From: Bacteroidaceae bacterium
Lineage (GTDB): Bacteria; Bacteroidota; Bacteroidia; Bacteroidales; Bacteroidaceae
NCBI GenBank assembly: GCA_017453465.1
Contig: JAFTEV010000033.1
Coordinates: forward strand, 1-64,000
Direction of reading: 5' to 3'
Length of the DNA: 64,000 nucleotides
Shown: in pieces, positions 41,601 through 48,997 of the stretch
Numbering within the stretch: the first letter of the stretch is position 1
Layout: the number at the start of each line of letters is the position of its first letter
Program-made: the position numbers and the translations under genes
The notes under the pieces: generated by a model
The model's input: only the letters and a program-made list of their open reading frames with translations
Told to the model about the DNA's origin: nothing
Database searches by the model: none

Positions 41601-41735
41601 AAGCTCAGCATCCTGTTTGTCCATCTTTTCGGCCTGCTTTTCAACATAGGATGTTGCAACAGAGAATGAGAGGTAAAAACAGCAGATGAGCGTCAGCGCC
41701 ACCGCAAGGAACTTAATAAATCCTTTGTTTTGCAT
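38658..41735 (-). CDS. secDF: Protein translocase SecDF fusion
   Basis: 1025 residues. SecD comes first: one N-terminal membrane segment, the periplasmic P1 region (GLGLDLKGGMNVILEV near 71-86 and DRFGVVQPNIQKIEGASGRI further on), then five more membrane segments with GMAVDANVLIYERTKEE. SecF follows from about residue 690, with SIDFTGGRNYKVEF and GYSINDKVVVFDRIRE. The complex uses the proton gradient to pull preproteins across the inner membrane. SecD and SecF are fused, as usual in Bacteroidetes. A Ser/Ala/Thr-rich insert (about 250-310) sits in the periplasmic domain. It has its own promoter and a leader of about 110 nt. Confidence 0.96.
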   Translation of the reverse strand: MQNKGFIKFLAVALTLICCFYLSFSVATSYVEKQAEKMDKQDAELYLDSLNTTPFYLGSYTLKQCRETAIGLGLDLKGGMNVILEVSVPEVVKTLADHKTDEAFTKAVASAAKESQESQSDFITLFVKAYKENSKGQPLATIFATQQLKGKVNTNSTDAQVETVLRESVDEAVNNSFNVLRTRIDRFGVVQPNIQKIEGASGRIMVELPGIKEPERVRKLLQGSANLEFWETYDTQVIIPYLNQLNSQLRGGAETASADTTATEAVAANDSTVADSTAAKDVAKADSSKAGSLLSQVSSDELSRKAGKAQKQATEEAKKDNPLFAMLQPVQGNAGCMVGYALATDTAEINRLLTGATAKNIFPNDLSLKWGVKSMDKAGKVFELYAIRTTGTNGRAPLEGEVVTEAKDEFDQYGNPCVSMKMNTEGARKWSSLTEANVGHAIAIVLDNLVYSAPNVNGKIDGGSSQITGNFTTNDTKDLANVLQSGKMPAPAQIVQEDIVGPTLGQQSIEAGFISCIVAFIVLMLYMVLMYGWREGMVANCALILNFFFSFGILTSLGAALTMSGIAGMVLTLGMAVDANVLIYERTKEEMRAGKNLKNAVDAGYSNAFSAIFDSNVTTILTGIILYNFGTGPIKGFATTLMIGIICSFFTAVWLTRIVYEHFVNNGKWQTLKFNTPLSLNNWMQDTKFNFMGKYKKSFTVFGVLAAVAIVSLFVRGLSQSIDFTGGRNYKVEFIKPVQTEDVKAAIVKQFEANNPEGEAINVTVIALGTGGNNVRVSTNYLIKENNAESDALIESMLYRAFVDGGMVDASVSEADFLDRDNRAGGSIVSSQKVGPSIAEDITYGAILSVLFAIVVIFVYILIRFRNVAYSVGSIVALVVDTLLVIGAFSLCYGWMPFSLEIDQTFIGAILTVIGYSINDKVVVFDRIRETFQRYPRRERQQIFNDSLNACLARTINTSVSTLIVLLVIFFLGGDSIRPFSFAMILGVIIGTLSSLFVAAPTAYLVMGARIKDEEEEAVATEPAK

Positions 41736-41849
41736 TGTTGTTAAATGATTAAATAATAAATATTAGATTTTTGAATTTTTGCGTTTTAATGTCTTTGGGT
41801 TTTGGGGGGCGAGCGTGTGGTTACAGGGTAATGCCACTCCATTCAAGCG

Positions 41850-41882
41850 GCAAAGGTACGCTTTTTTTCATTCCTTACCAAA
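41850..41882 (-). promoter_or_regulatory. secDF promoter
   Basis: TTTG (41879-41882), 20 nt, TACCTTTGC (41850-41858) on the minus strand. The -33 box lies in the last codons of the upstream gene. This leaves a 5' leader of about 110 nt. Confidence 0.7.
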
Positions 41883-42944
41883 TTTTAAATAAGAAATGAT
41901 GGGGTAATGGTCGCTCATCTTGCTGAAAGCGTCCACTTTTGCCCTATACGGCGTAATATTTGACGAAATTAAAATGTTATCAATTCTAAAATACATGCCC
42001 GACCGATTGTAGCTAATGCCAGGTCCATTGCCCGACCGTGTGTAGGCATCATCGAGTAGTTGCGTGAGCCGATAATGGGTGTAGGAAAGGCTGGGGGCAT
42101 TGAAGTCGCCAACACAAATGACGTATTTGTGGGGATGCTTGCAGATGTAATCCGCCACGGAGTCTGCTTGAGCCGCCCGCAGGGTGTTGGCAGCCTTCAG
42201 CTTGTGGATGAGCGAATCGTAACGCTGCTCGTTTTCTTCGTTTTCGGGGTCCTGAATGATAGTCTTGTAGTTGTCCTTGTCTTTGTCGTTCAGCTTGTAC
42301 GACTCCAGATGGTTATTGACGACCAGCACGGTGTCGCCATTTACCAAGAGCCTGTATGCAAAACTGGCATTGGTGGTAGATTCGTAGTTGATTCGCTCGC
42401 CGCTCAGAATGGGGTATTTGGACAGGATGGCTGTGTAGGCTTCCTTCTTGATGGTGTCGGCCAGCTGATAGGGGTAGATGCTGTCGAAAAGTTCGTTCAG
42501 TGCAGTCTTCTTGGTACCATGCGCCTCCTGCAGGCAGACGATGTCGGCCTGACTCTTGCGGATGTACTGCACAATTTCGTTCTCTTCCCACGGAATGGTG
42601 TCATGCTTGCCAAAGCCCATCACGTTGTAGCTCATCAACTTGATGCTGCCTTCGGGTGGTGCTGTGGGGTAATTGAGGGGGCAATAGCAACGGATACTGC
42701 TTCCGCACAGCAACATACCCAGTATGCTTATCAGCATAAAGCGCTTTTTGAAGATAAGCCAAAACACCATGAAAGCGATGCTCAACAAAAGAAAGGCAGG
42801 GAAAATCATGCCAAACCATGAGTAGTTGGGGTAAGTCTGGCTGTTCAGATGCGTGGTATAGGCACAAAAATTCATTGCTACCACGACCAGCAGGTTGATA
42901 GCAATGAAGATGTATTGAGGAATCTTTTTAATCGTGGACTTCAT
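41868..42944 (-). CDS. Endonuclease/exonuclease/phosphatase-family membrane protein
   Basis: 358 residues. Three N-terminal membrane segments (about 10-95) are followed by an EEP catalytic domain. Landmarks are IKLMSYNVMGFG near 102, IVCLQEAHG near 138 with the metal-binding Glu, CVGDFNAPSLSYTH near 275 and the final SDHYPIISYLKF with catalytic Asp-His. Members hydrolyse phosphodiesters in nucleic acids, lipids or nucleotides; the membrane anchor here puts the active site on one face of the inner membrane. It overlaps the rhomboid gene by 4 bp, a pairing I have seen before in Bacteroidales. Confidence 0.88.
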   Translation of the reverse strand: MKSTIKKIPQYIFIAINLLVVVAMNFCAYTTHLNSQTYPNYSWFGMIFPAFLLLSIAFMVFWLIFKKRFMLISILGMLLCGSSIRCYCPLNYPTAPPEGSIKLMSYNVMGFGKHDTIPWEENEIVQYIRKSQADIVCLQEAHGTKKTALNELFDSIYPYQLADTIKKEAYTAILSKYPILSGERINYESTTNASFAYRLLVNGDTVLVVNNHLESYKLNDKDKDNYKTIIQDPENEENEQRYDSLIHKLKAANTLRAAQADSVADYICKHPHKYVICVGDFNAPSLSYTHYRLTQLLDDAYTRSGNGPGISYNRSGMYFRIDNILISSNITPYRAKVDAFSKMSDHYPIISYLKFGKE

Positions 42945-43756
42945 CGTTTGCTTGCATCAAAGAGCGTCTGCTTCTCGTTCTCGGTCAGACTCTGATAGCC
43001 GCCCATACGTACCTTGTCGAGGATGCGGTCCACCTCTTCGTTACGCGCCTTCTGCTGCGCGTTGTATTCATAGTCAGCCACATGTTTTCCATTGTAGCTC
43101 ACGTGCATCGTCGGCCTACTCACGGTCTGAGTCCAGAAGTTCCTGCCAAAGTTCACATTGCTGTGCAGGGCACTCCTTCGCCAATACAAAATGAGCAACA
43201 GGCCGAAGAACATACCGCCCAAGTGGGCAAAGTGTGCCACACCGTCGTGACTGCTGATGCCCTCAATGATTTCAATGACGGCATAGAGGCAGACAAACCA
43301 TTTGGCCTTGATGGGGAAAGGAAAGGGGATGATGAACAGCCGCTCGTTGGGGAACGTCATACCAAATGCCAACAAGATGCCATACACAGCTCCCGATGCA
43401 CCAATCGTCATGGCATACGGATTGATCCAATCAATAGCCTGACCTATTTCCTGCACCAGTGCGGCACCAATTCCACATATTATATAATATATAAGGAAAC
43501 GCTGTCCGCCCCACGTGCCCTCCATGATGCGGCCAAACATCCACAGGGCAAACATATTGAAGAAAAGATGGGTGAACCCTTCGTGCATGAACATGTATGT
43601 TAATAACTGATACAACCTGAACGAGGGGTGCCCCACATAATAAAGGCCAAAAATTTCAGCCAGTTGCAATCCCATCGTATGGGAAAACAACGAGTCTATC
43701 AGATAAGCTGCTATATTGAGCAACAGCAATGTTTTAATAACAGGAGGCATTTGCAT
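42941..43756 (-). CDS. Rhomboid-family intramembrane serine protease
   Basis: 271 residues with about six membrane segments. HLFFNMFALWMFG (about 58-70) gives the oxyanion Asn and His, GASGAVYG near 118 carries the nucleophilic Ser, and AHFAHLGGMFFG near 175 the catalytic His. It cleaves membrane proteins within or near their transmembrane segment. The soluble C-terminal tail of about 75 residues contains a TENEKQTLFDA helix that is common in the Bacteroidetes subfamily. Its promoter lies in the gap shared with the divergent HU gene. Confidence 0.92.
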   Translation of the reverse strand: MQMPPVIKTLLLLNIAAYLIDSLFSHTMGLQLAEIFGLYYVGHPSFRLYQLLTYMFMHEGFTHLFFNMFALWMFGRIMEGTWGGQRFLIYYIICGIGAALVQEIGQAIDWINPYAMTIGASGAVYGILLAFGMTFPNERLFIIPFPFPIKAKWFVCLYAVIEIIEGISSHDGVAHFAHLGGMFFGLLLILYWRRSALHSNVNFGRNFWTQTVSRPTMHVSYNGKHVADYEYNAQQKARNEEVDRILDKVRMGGYQSLTENEKQTLFDASKR

Positions 43757-43806
43757 ATTCCAAGCGTGTGTGTATTCGTTGTCCTTGTCAATTCAAGAAT
43801 TTTGGT

Positions 43807-43815
43807 GCAAAATTA
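43807..43815 (-). promoter_or_regulatory. Rhomboid operon -7 box
   Basis: TAATTTTGC on the minus strand, with TTG 18 nt upstream, 51 nt before the start codon. Confidence 0.55.
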
Positions 43816-43897
43816 GTTATTTTCCGCCAAAATCAAGCCTAAAACAGCCTAAAAGCATAAATTTTTATGCGTTTTCTGCTTTTTTTTGTATTTTTTG

Positions 43898-43929
43898 TTT
43901 GTCTTGAGAATTTAAAACCATATATTTGC
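43898..43929 (+). promoter_or_regulatory. HU promoter
   Basis: TTTG (43898-43901), 19 nt, TATATTTGC (43921-43929): an exact fit to the Bacteroidetes consensus. The leader is about 60 nt. Confidence 0.8.
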
Positions 43930-43994
43930 AACGAAAACCCAAAGAAAAGCAACGCTTTAGTACAAATCCTATTCAAGTAACCCTAATTTTTATT

Positions 43995-44267
43995 ATGAAC
44001 AAAAGTGAACTCGTAAGCTCAATTGCTGAAAAGAGCGGTCTGAGCAAAGATGCTTCAAAGAAGGCTCTTGATGCCTGTGTAGAATCAATCGTTGAAGCAT
44101 TGAAATCTGGCGACAAAGTCGCACTCGTTGGTTTCGGTACATTCTCTGTATCTGAACGTGCTGCACGTCAGGGCATCAACCCTGCAACAAAGGCAGCCAT
44201 TACTATTCCTGCAAAGAAGATTGCAAAGTTCAAGGCTGGTGCAGACGTTGACAATGCCATCAACTAA
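43995..44267 (+). CDS. HU-family DNA-binding protein
   Basis: 90 residues from the ATG at 43995, the normal HU length; the open frame upstream includes the promoter. MNKSELVSSIAEKSGLSKD begins the helical body and GFGTFSVSERAARQGINPAT near 47-66 is the HU signature with the DNA-binding arm. It binds and bends DNA non-specifically in the nucleoid. It lies divergent from the rhomboid operon and is followed by a hairpin terminator. Confidence 0.95.
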   Translation: MNKSELVSSIAEKSGLSKDASKKALDACVESIVEALKSGDKVALVGFGTFSVSERAARQGINPATKAAITIPAKKIAKFKAGADVDNAIN

Positions 44268-44295
44268 AATCGCTGGGGAATAAAAAAAGAACTTT

Positions 44296-44338
44296 AGGGG
44301 CACATTGGGGGCTTATCACAGCAACTCAATGTGCCCCT
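44296..44338. terminator. Terminator of the HU gene
   Basis: AGGGGCACATTG and CAATGTGCCCCT, 12-bp perfect stem with a 19-nt loop, 28 bp past the stop. Confidence 0.75.
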
Positions 44339-44384
44339 TCCATTTCTAGCCACCCCCAATATGACAGAGGCAAACATAACACCC

Positions 44385-45008
44385 ATGAAACAAAGATCTT
44401 CCAACACAGTCTTTTCAACACTCACAGCCCTACTCTTGGCTCTCCCCCCCCTGCTCTACTCATGCAATGGCGGAAAGAAGAAGCCAGCCGAAGAGCCACC
44501 CGTAACCATCGTCCCCGTAGAAGAAGTTCCGAAAATCGTAGAAGTCCACGGAACGGTGGGTGACGGTTCAACCATGAACGTGCTTCAGCTCATCCTGCCC
44601 AGCGATGATACCCTCGACATTACCGTTTCCAACCAAATGGTGATGGGGGGCATGATTGTGGGCAACGACATCGATGTAGTCTATAGCCTCATTGATGAAG
44701 AACCCGTTGCACAGCTGGCCGTCAACACAACAGCCTTGCAACACCTCTGGTCGCAGCAAGCCGCCGACGGCCACCTGCAAAGCCTCGAACTCAACAGCCG
44801 TGGACGAGCCACCACCTACAACATGGCCATCGACTACGAGGGCTGGGACGTGCAGGACGGATTCCTCTTGCTCCGTTCCCCCAAGCTGCCCGGCACAGAA
44901 CGTCCAGCTGATGTCGATACCTTCCAGATCATGCTCCTCACCGAAGACAGCCTTGTGCTGATGGCTCCTAACGCCCCCATTGCATCGGCATTTTACCGAG
45001 ACAATTAA
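44385..45008 (+). CDS. Lipoprotein of unknown function
   Basis: 207 residues from the ATG at 44385; an in-frame ATG at 44361 is possible but would put eight polar residues before the signal. The signal ends in PPLLYSC, a lipobox, followed by a Lys/Glu/Pro-rich tether (GGKKKPAEEPP). The mature domain is a small beta barrel or sandwich with a lipocalin-like pattern (IVEVHGTVGDGS, TLDITVSNQM and IDYEGWDVQDGFLLL). No catalytic motif. Followed by the DUF2264 gene in the same direction with a 45-bp gap, so possibly co-transcribed. Confidence 0.75.
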   Translation: MKQRSSNTVFSTLTALLLALPPLLYSCNGGKKKPAEEPPVTIVPVEEVPKIVEVHGTVGDGSTMNVLQLILPSDDTLDITVSNQMVMGGMIVGNDIDVVYSLIDEEPVAQLAVNTTALQHLWSQQAADGHLQSLELNSRGRATTYNMAIDYEGWDVQDGFLLLRSPKLPGTERPADVDTFQIMLLTEDSLVLMAPNAPIASAFYRDN

Positions 45009-45053
45009 CCATATAATTGTCAAATTGAAGATTGTCTATCCTAAAGAAATAAC

Positions 45054-46394
45054 ATGAAAAAACTATTTATCCTTTTAGCTACCCTGCTGCCATTTACAGC
45101 ACAGGCAGCCAAGAAACCCGCACTGAAGACCGACCGCGAAGTCTGGGTTGACATCATGTACCAAATGGCCGAACCCGTCATGAAGAACATGGCCGAAGGT
45201 CGCCTTCAGCAAGTCATGGACACCGCCGGCGGCAACAAGAACCTCGAACTCTCCCCCACCTGGGACAACCGCAACAAGAAAGTGGCCTACATGGAAGCCT
45301 TTGGCCGACTGCTGGCTGGAGTAGCACCCTGGCTTAACCTGCCAGACGATAACACGCCTGAATCAGCCAAACGGAAACAGCTTCGCGAATGGACACGCAA
45401 AGCCATCATCAACGCCGTTGACCCCAACTCGCCCGACCGCCTCGGCTGGGAAAGCGGCGGCCAGACCCTCGTCGATGGAGCCTACGTGGTCGAAGGTCTC
45501 TACCGTGGCTACGACTCCCTCTGGGTACCCTTGCCACAGGCCACCAAAGACCTCTACATCAAGGAAATCAAAGGACTCCGCCGCTACGACCCGCCCTACA
45601 CCAACTGGTTCCTCTTCGTCGGCATGGAGGAAAGTTTCCTCATGTACGTTGGAGCCGATGCTGACCCCTTCCGCATCAAGACAGCCATGTCCAAGGTAGA
45701 AGAATGGTACATTGGCGACGGCATTTACAGCGATGGTCCCTCCTTTGCCTTCGACTACTACAACAGTTTTGTCATCCAGCCCATGTACTTGGAATGCCTC
45801 GAAATGATTAGTGCGCGCCAAGGCAACAACGGCTACCTCATCCGAGCCAAGGACGGCAAGCGCAACACAGCTAACAATCGCGTAAAGGAAGTGCGCAAAC
45901 GTATGCAGAAGTGGGCTGTCATCCTGGAGCGGTTCATCTCGCCCGAAGGCACCTTCCCCGTTGTAGGTCGCAGCATCCCCTACCGCATGGCCACCCTACA
46001 GCCGTTGGCTCAGTTGGCCTGGCGCAAGCAACTGCCCGCTGAACTTCATGAAGGCCAAGTGCGTTCAGCCCTCACAGCCGTAGCCAACCGTATGTTCTAC
46101 GGCCAAGTAGAGAACCCAGCCAAAAACGCATCGCCTCTGAGCAAAAACTACAACGCTGGCGGTTTCCTTACCATTGGCTTCGTGGGTCCCCACCCCAACG
46201 TAGCCGACTGGTACACCAACAACGGCTCGCTCTACATGACCAGCCTCGCCTTCATGCCCCTCGGCCTACCCGCCACCGACAGCTTCTGGACAGCACCCGC
46301 CGAGAAGTGGACATCCAAGAAAGCCTGGGAGGGCGACGACTTCCCCAAAGACCACAAGTGGGACATCAACCGCGAAATCCTCTACTGGGAATAA
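45054..46394 (+). CDS. DUF2264 protein, GH154-like
   Basis: 446 residues, signal peptide about 1-19. The chain is mostly alpha-helical, as in (alpha/alpha)6 barrels, with SPTWDNRNKKVAYMEAFGRLLAG near 64-86 in parts, YTNWFLFVGMEESFLMYVG near 182, GDGIYSDGPSFAFDYYNSFV near 222 and RFISPEGTFPVVGRSIPYR near 300. DUF2264 proteins have been placed in CAZy family GH154, which includes beta-glucuronidases; the assignment here is by recognised pattern only. It probably works on glucuronic-acid-bearing plant or host glycans in the periplasm. Confidence 0.85.
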   Translation: MKKLFILLATLLPFTAQAAKKPALKTDREVWVDIMYQMAEPVMKNMAEGRLQQVMDTAGGNKNLELSPTWDNRNKKVAYMEAFGRLLAGVAPWLNLPDDNTPESAKRKQLREWTRKAIINAVDPNSPDRLGWESGGQTLVDGAYVVEGLYRGYDSLWVPLPQATKDLYIKEIKGLRRYDPPYTNWFLFVGMEESFLMYVGADADPFRIKTAMSKVEEWYIGDGIYSDGPSFAFDYYNSFVIQPMYLECLEMISARQGNNGYLIRAKDGKRNTANNRVKEVRKRMQKWAVILERFISPEGTFPVVGRSIPYRMATLQPLAQLAWRKQLPAELHEGQVRSALTAVANRMFYGQVENPAKNASPLSKNYNAGGFLTIGFVGPHPNVADWYTNNGSLYMTSLAFMPLGLPATDSFWTAPAEKWTSKKAWEGDDFPKDHKWDINREILYWE

Positions 46395-46412
46395 AACACA
46401 TTCCATTGCAAC

Positions 46413-46448
46413 AGTCCGCCAAATGAAGTTTCTCTCATTTGGCGGACT
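46413..46448. terminator. Terminator between the convergent DUF2264 and MBOAT genes
   Basis: AGTCCGCCAAATGA and TCATTTGGCGGACT, 14-bp perfect stem with an 8-nt loop and TTTCTTTT after it on the plus strand. Confidence 0.88.
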
Positions 46449-46478
46449 TTCTTTTCCTAAAACGCGATGCGAAGCAGC

Positions 46479-48005
46479 TTAGAACTGGAAATAAATAAAT
46501 GGCTGAACGTCGGCTGACTTGACCTGAATCACAATCCAGACGACGAGGACAATGAGCAGAGCCTGGAGGGGAAGGGGCAAGTGGGTGACGATGTGCTGAG
46601 TGGCGCGGCTCCAGGACTGGGGCAGGAAATGGAGCACATAACCCAGAAGCATGAGCAGGGCTACACCGCCGTAAGAGGCTATCCACTGCGGGAGTACGTC
46701 AGCATGGAAATTGGCGAAGATTTGCACAAAGACGTCGCGGGCAATTTGGAAGTCTCCAGCGCGGAAAAGTACCCAACAGGCTGCGACCAAATGAAAGGTG
46801 AGAAAAGTGTAGAAGAAGGAAGAAAGAAGATGCTGTTCTTCAGTGAGGGGAACCACATTCTCATTCTTCTTCCTGAGATACTTCAGTGGGCTGTAGCTGG
46901 GGAAGAGGCTGTAGAAGATTTTGTCAAGTGCCAGAAGCAGACCGTGAATGCCTCCCCATAGGACGAAATTGAGGGATGCGCCGTGCCAAAGTCCACCAAG
47001 GAGCATGGTCAACAGGAGGTTGATGTACTGGCGGAACTTGCCGTGACGATTGCCGCCCAAACTGATGTAGAGGTAGTCTTTCAGCCAGGAGGAAAGGCTG
47101 ATGTGCCACCGCCGCCAGAACTCTGTGATGCTGCTCGACTTGTAAGGTGCATTGAAGTTCTGCGGAAAGCGGAATCCGAGCAGCAGGGCTATGCCGATGG
47201 CCATGTCGGAGTAGCCTGAGAAGTCGCAGTAGATTTGGAGAGTGTAGCCATAGACCCCAAGCAGGTTCTCCAGACCAGAATATAGCGTGGGCTGGTCGAA
47301 GATGCGCTCCACGAAGTTGACCGAGATGTAATCGCTGATAACTGCTTTCTTTAAGAGACCTGAGAGGATGAGGAAGACTCCCTCGCCCAGCATCTGGTTG
47401 GTCAGCATGAGGGGCTGGTGAATTTGGGGCAGGAAGTCGCGGGCACGGACGATGGGGCCTGCCACAAGCTGGGGAAAGAAGCTGACGTAGAAGGCATAGT
47501 CCAGAAGTCGGTCGAGAGGCCGTATGTTGCCGCGATAGACATCGATGGTGTAGCTCAGGCTCTGGAACGTGAAGAAGCTGACACCCACCGGCAGAAAGAT
47601 GTCGAGGTGATGCCAATCGGCCACGAACAGCGAACCGAGGAAGTTGGTGTACTTGAAGTAGCCCAACAGACTGAGGTCAATGAGCAGGGAGAGTGCCACA
47701 AGGATGCGGGCTGCCAGGCTTTTCGCCTCGCACTGCGAGATGGCGCGAGCCAGGTAGAAGTCGGTGAAGGTGACGAGAGCCAGCAGTGCGAAGTAGAAGC
47801 CACTGCTTTTGTAGTAGAAGTAGTAGCTGAAGAGGGTGACGAAGAGAATGCGCGACGTGTCACCCTTGCCCCGTGTGGAAAGCAGCCAGTAGAGCAGTGT
47901 GAAGCCCAGGAAAAGCCACAAGAAGAGTCCTGTGGAGAATATCATGGGGTTGGCGGGGTCGTATGTGAGTACGTTGAGGATGCGTGAAAAGTCGATGTCA
48001 AACAC
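46479..48005 (-). CDS. MBOAT O-acyltransferase, AlgI-like
   Basis: 508 residues with about ten membrane segments. The family histidine is in GGLWHGASLNFVLWGG near residue 340, and TEFWRRWHISLSSWLKDYLY near 300 is the second conserved block. Such proteins move acetyl groups across the inner membrane for O-acetylation of extracellular polysaccharides. It lies directly downstream of two SGNH proteins, matching the AlgI/AlgJ-AlgX and PatA/PatB pairings, in which the SGNH protein performs the transfer. It is the last gene of the long minus-strand run. The glycan acceptor is not known. Confidence 0.93.
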   Translation of the reverse strand: MFDIDFSRILNVLTYDPANPMIFSTGLFLWLFLGFTLLYWLLSTRGKGDTSRILFVTLFSYYFYYKSSGFYFALLALVTFTDFYLARAISQCEAKSLAARILVALSLLIDLSLLGYFKYTNFLGSLFVADWHHLDIFLPVGVSFFTFQSLSYTIDVYRGNIRPLDRLLDYAFYVSFFPQLVAGPIVRARDFLPQIHQPLMLTNQMLGEGVFLILSGLLKKAVISDYISVNFVERIFDQPTLYSGLENLLGVYGYTLQIYCDFSGYSDMAIGIALLLGFRFPQNFNAPYKSSSITEFWRRWHISLSSWLKDYLYISLGGNRHGKFRQYINLLLTMLLGGLWHGASLNFVLWGGIHGLLLALDKIFYSLFPSYSPLKYLRKKNENVVPLTEEQHLLSSFFYTFLTFHLVAACWVLFRAGDFQIARDVFVQIFANFHADVLPQWIASYGGVALLMLLGYVLHFLPQSWSRATQHIVTHLPLPLQALLIVLVVWIVIQVKSADVQPFIYFQF

Positions 48006-48061
48006 GATAAGGAAGTGAAGAGTTAAAAATGAATAGTGAAAGATCCAGGTTCCGGAAAGCT

Positions 48062-48997
48062 TTATAGCCCCTTTACCGATGCGTTGGGACGCTGTTCCTG
48101 CGGCGTTGGTGGTTGCATCATGCGGGTCTGGCTACCCTTTGGAGCCACGGTTTCATAGGCACGGATAATGGCTTCGGCCAGCAGGGTGCCCTGCAGCTGA
48201 TAGCCCTGGGCGAGGTAGTGAACACCGTCGGCCTGCATCAGTCCTGCATCGCGCCAGTTGCTGGGGCTGTGTGTGGGACCACCAGCAATAGTGAAGATGT
48301 CCCAGACGGCTATGTTGTGGCTGTTACCGTAGTTCACAATGTTGCGGGCCACGCGCTCAGTACGCTCGTTGCGCACTTTAGACGTGGCGTAGTGGGTACG
48401 CTTCCGGCGGCCTCGGCCTGTGGTGTAGCGTCCACCTGTGCGCACACTGATGTAGCTGCCAGGAGGAGTTGTAAGGAGGAAGAGAACGCCCGGACAGCGG
48501 TCGGAAATGCGCTGGGTGAGCAGGTCGAGCGTATTGTTGTGAGCCGACTCATGGAAGTCGCCGTGGGCTTCGTTGGTGCCGAAACTGACGATGACCAGAT
48601 GGGGTCGCTCAGCAGACACACGCTGAATCATGTCCTGCTCGTAGAAACGGCGTGCCCAAGCTCCATTGATGCCGTAGTAGGAGAACTCCACGTTGGGGAA
48701 ACGAGCCTGCAGGGTGGAGCCTACACTGCGGGGGTAGAAGTTTCCGCGTGTGTGGCTGTCGCCAATGAGCATGACCCGCACGGGCTTGCCTTCGCGTATG
48801 CGCTGAAACACACTGTGGAGGGCGGCGGGGTTGTGCAGTTCGTTGGTGTGGGTGTTCTTGAACGTGAAGGGGAAGGGCGTGGAGAGCGATTGCGAGAAAG
48901 CAGGGACACTCACCGCACACATTATATATAATATGAAAAGCAGTCTGTACAAGGGCTGGTTATTGGTTGATGCGTTTATCGTAATTCTCTTTGCCAT
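48062..48997 (-). CDS. Exported SGNH-hydrolase, probable O-acetyltransferase partner
   Basis: 311 residues. A hydrophobic N-terminal segment (about 18-36) is a signal or anchor. LIGDSHTRGN near 76-85 (block I, nucleophile Ser), SFGTNEAHGDFH near 137 (block III) and QADGVHYLAQGY near 254 (catalytic Asp-His) define the family. Overlapping the upstream SGNH gene by 38 bp and followed by MBOAT, it most likely takes acetyl groups from the MBOAT protein and passes them to a glycan, or removes them. Pro/Gln-rich tail. Confidence 0.85.
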   Translation of the reverse strand: MAKRITINASTNNQPLYRLLFILYIMCAVSVPAFSQSLSTPFPFTFKNTHTNELHNPAALHSVFQRIREGKPVRVMLIGDSHTRGNFYPRSVGSTLQARFPNVEFSYYGINGAWARRFYEQDMIQRVSAERPHLVIVSFGTNEAHGDFHESAHNNTLDLLTQRISDRCPGVLFLLTTPPGSYISVRTGGRYTTGRGRRKRTHYATSKVRNERTERVARNIVNYGNSHNIAVWDIFTIAGGPTHSPSNWRDAGLMQADGVHYLAQGYQLQGTLLAEAIIRAYETVAPKGSQTRMMQPPTPQEQRPNASVKGL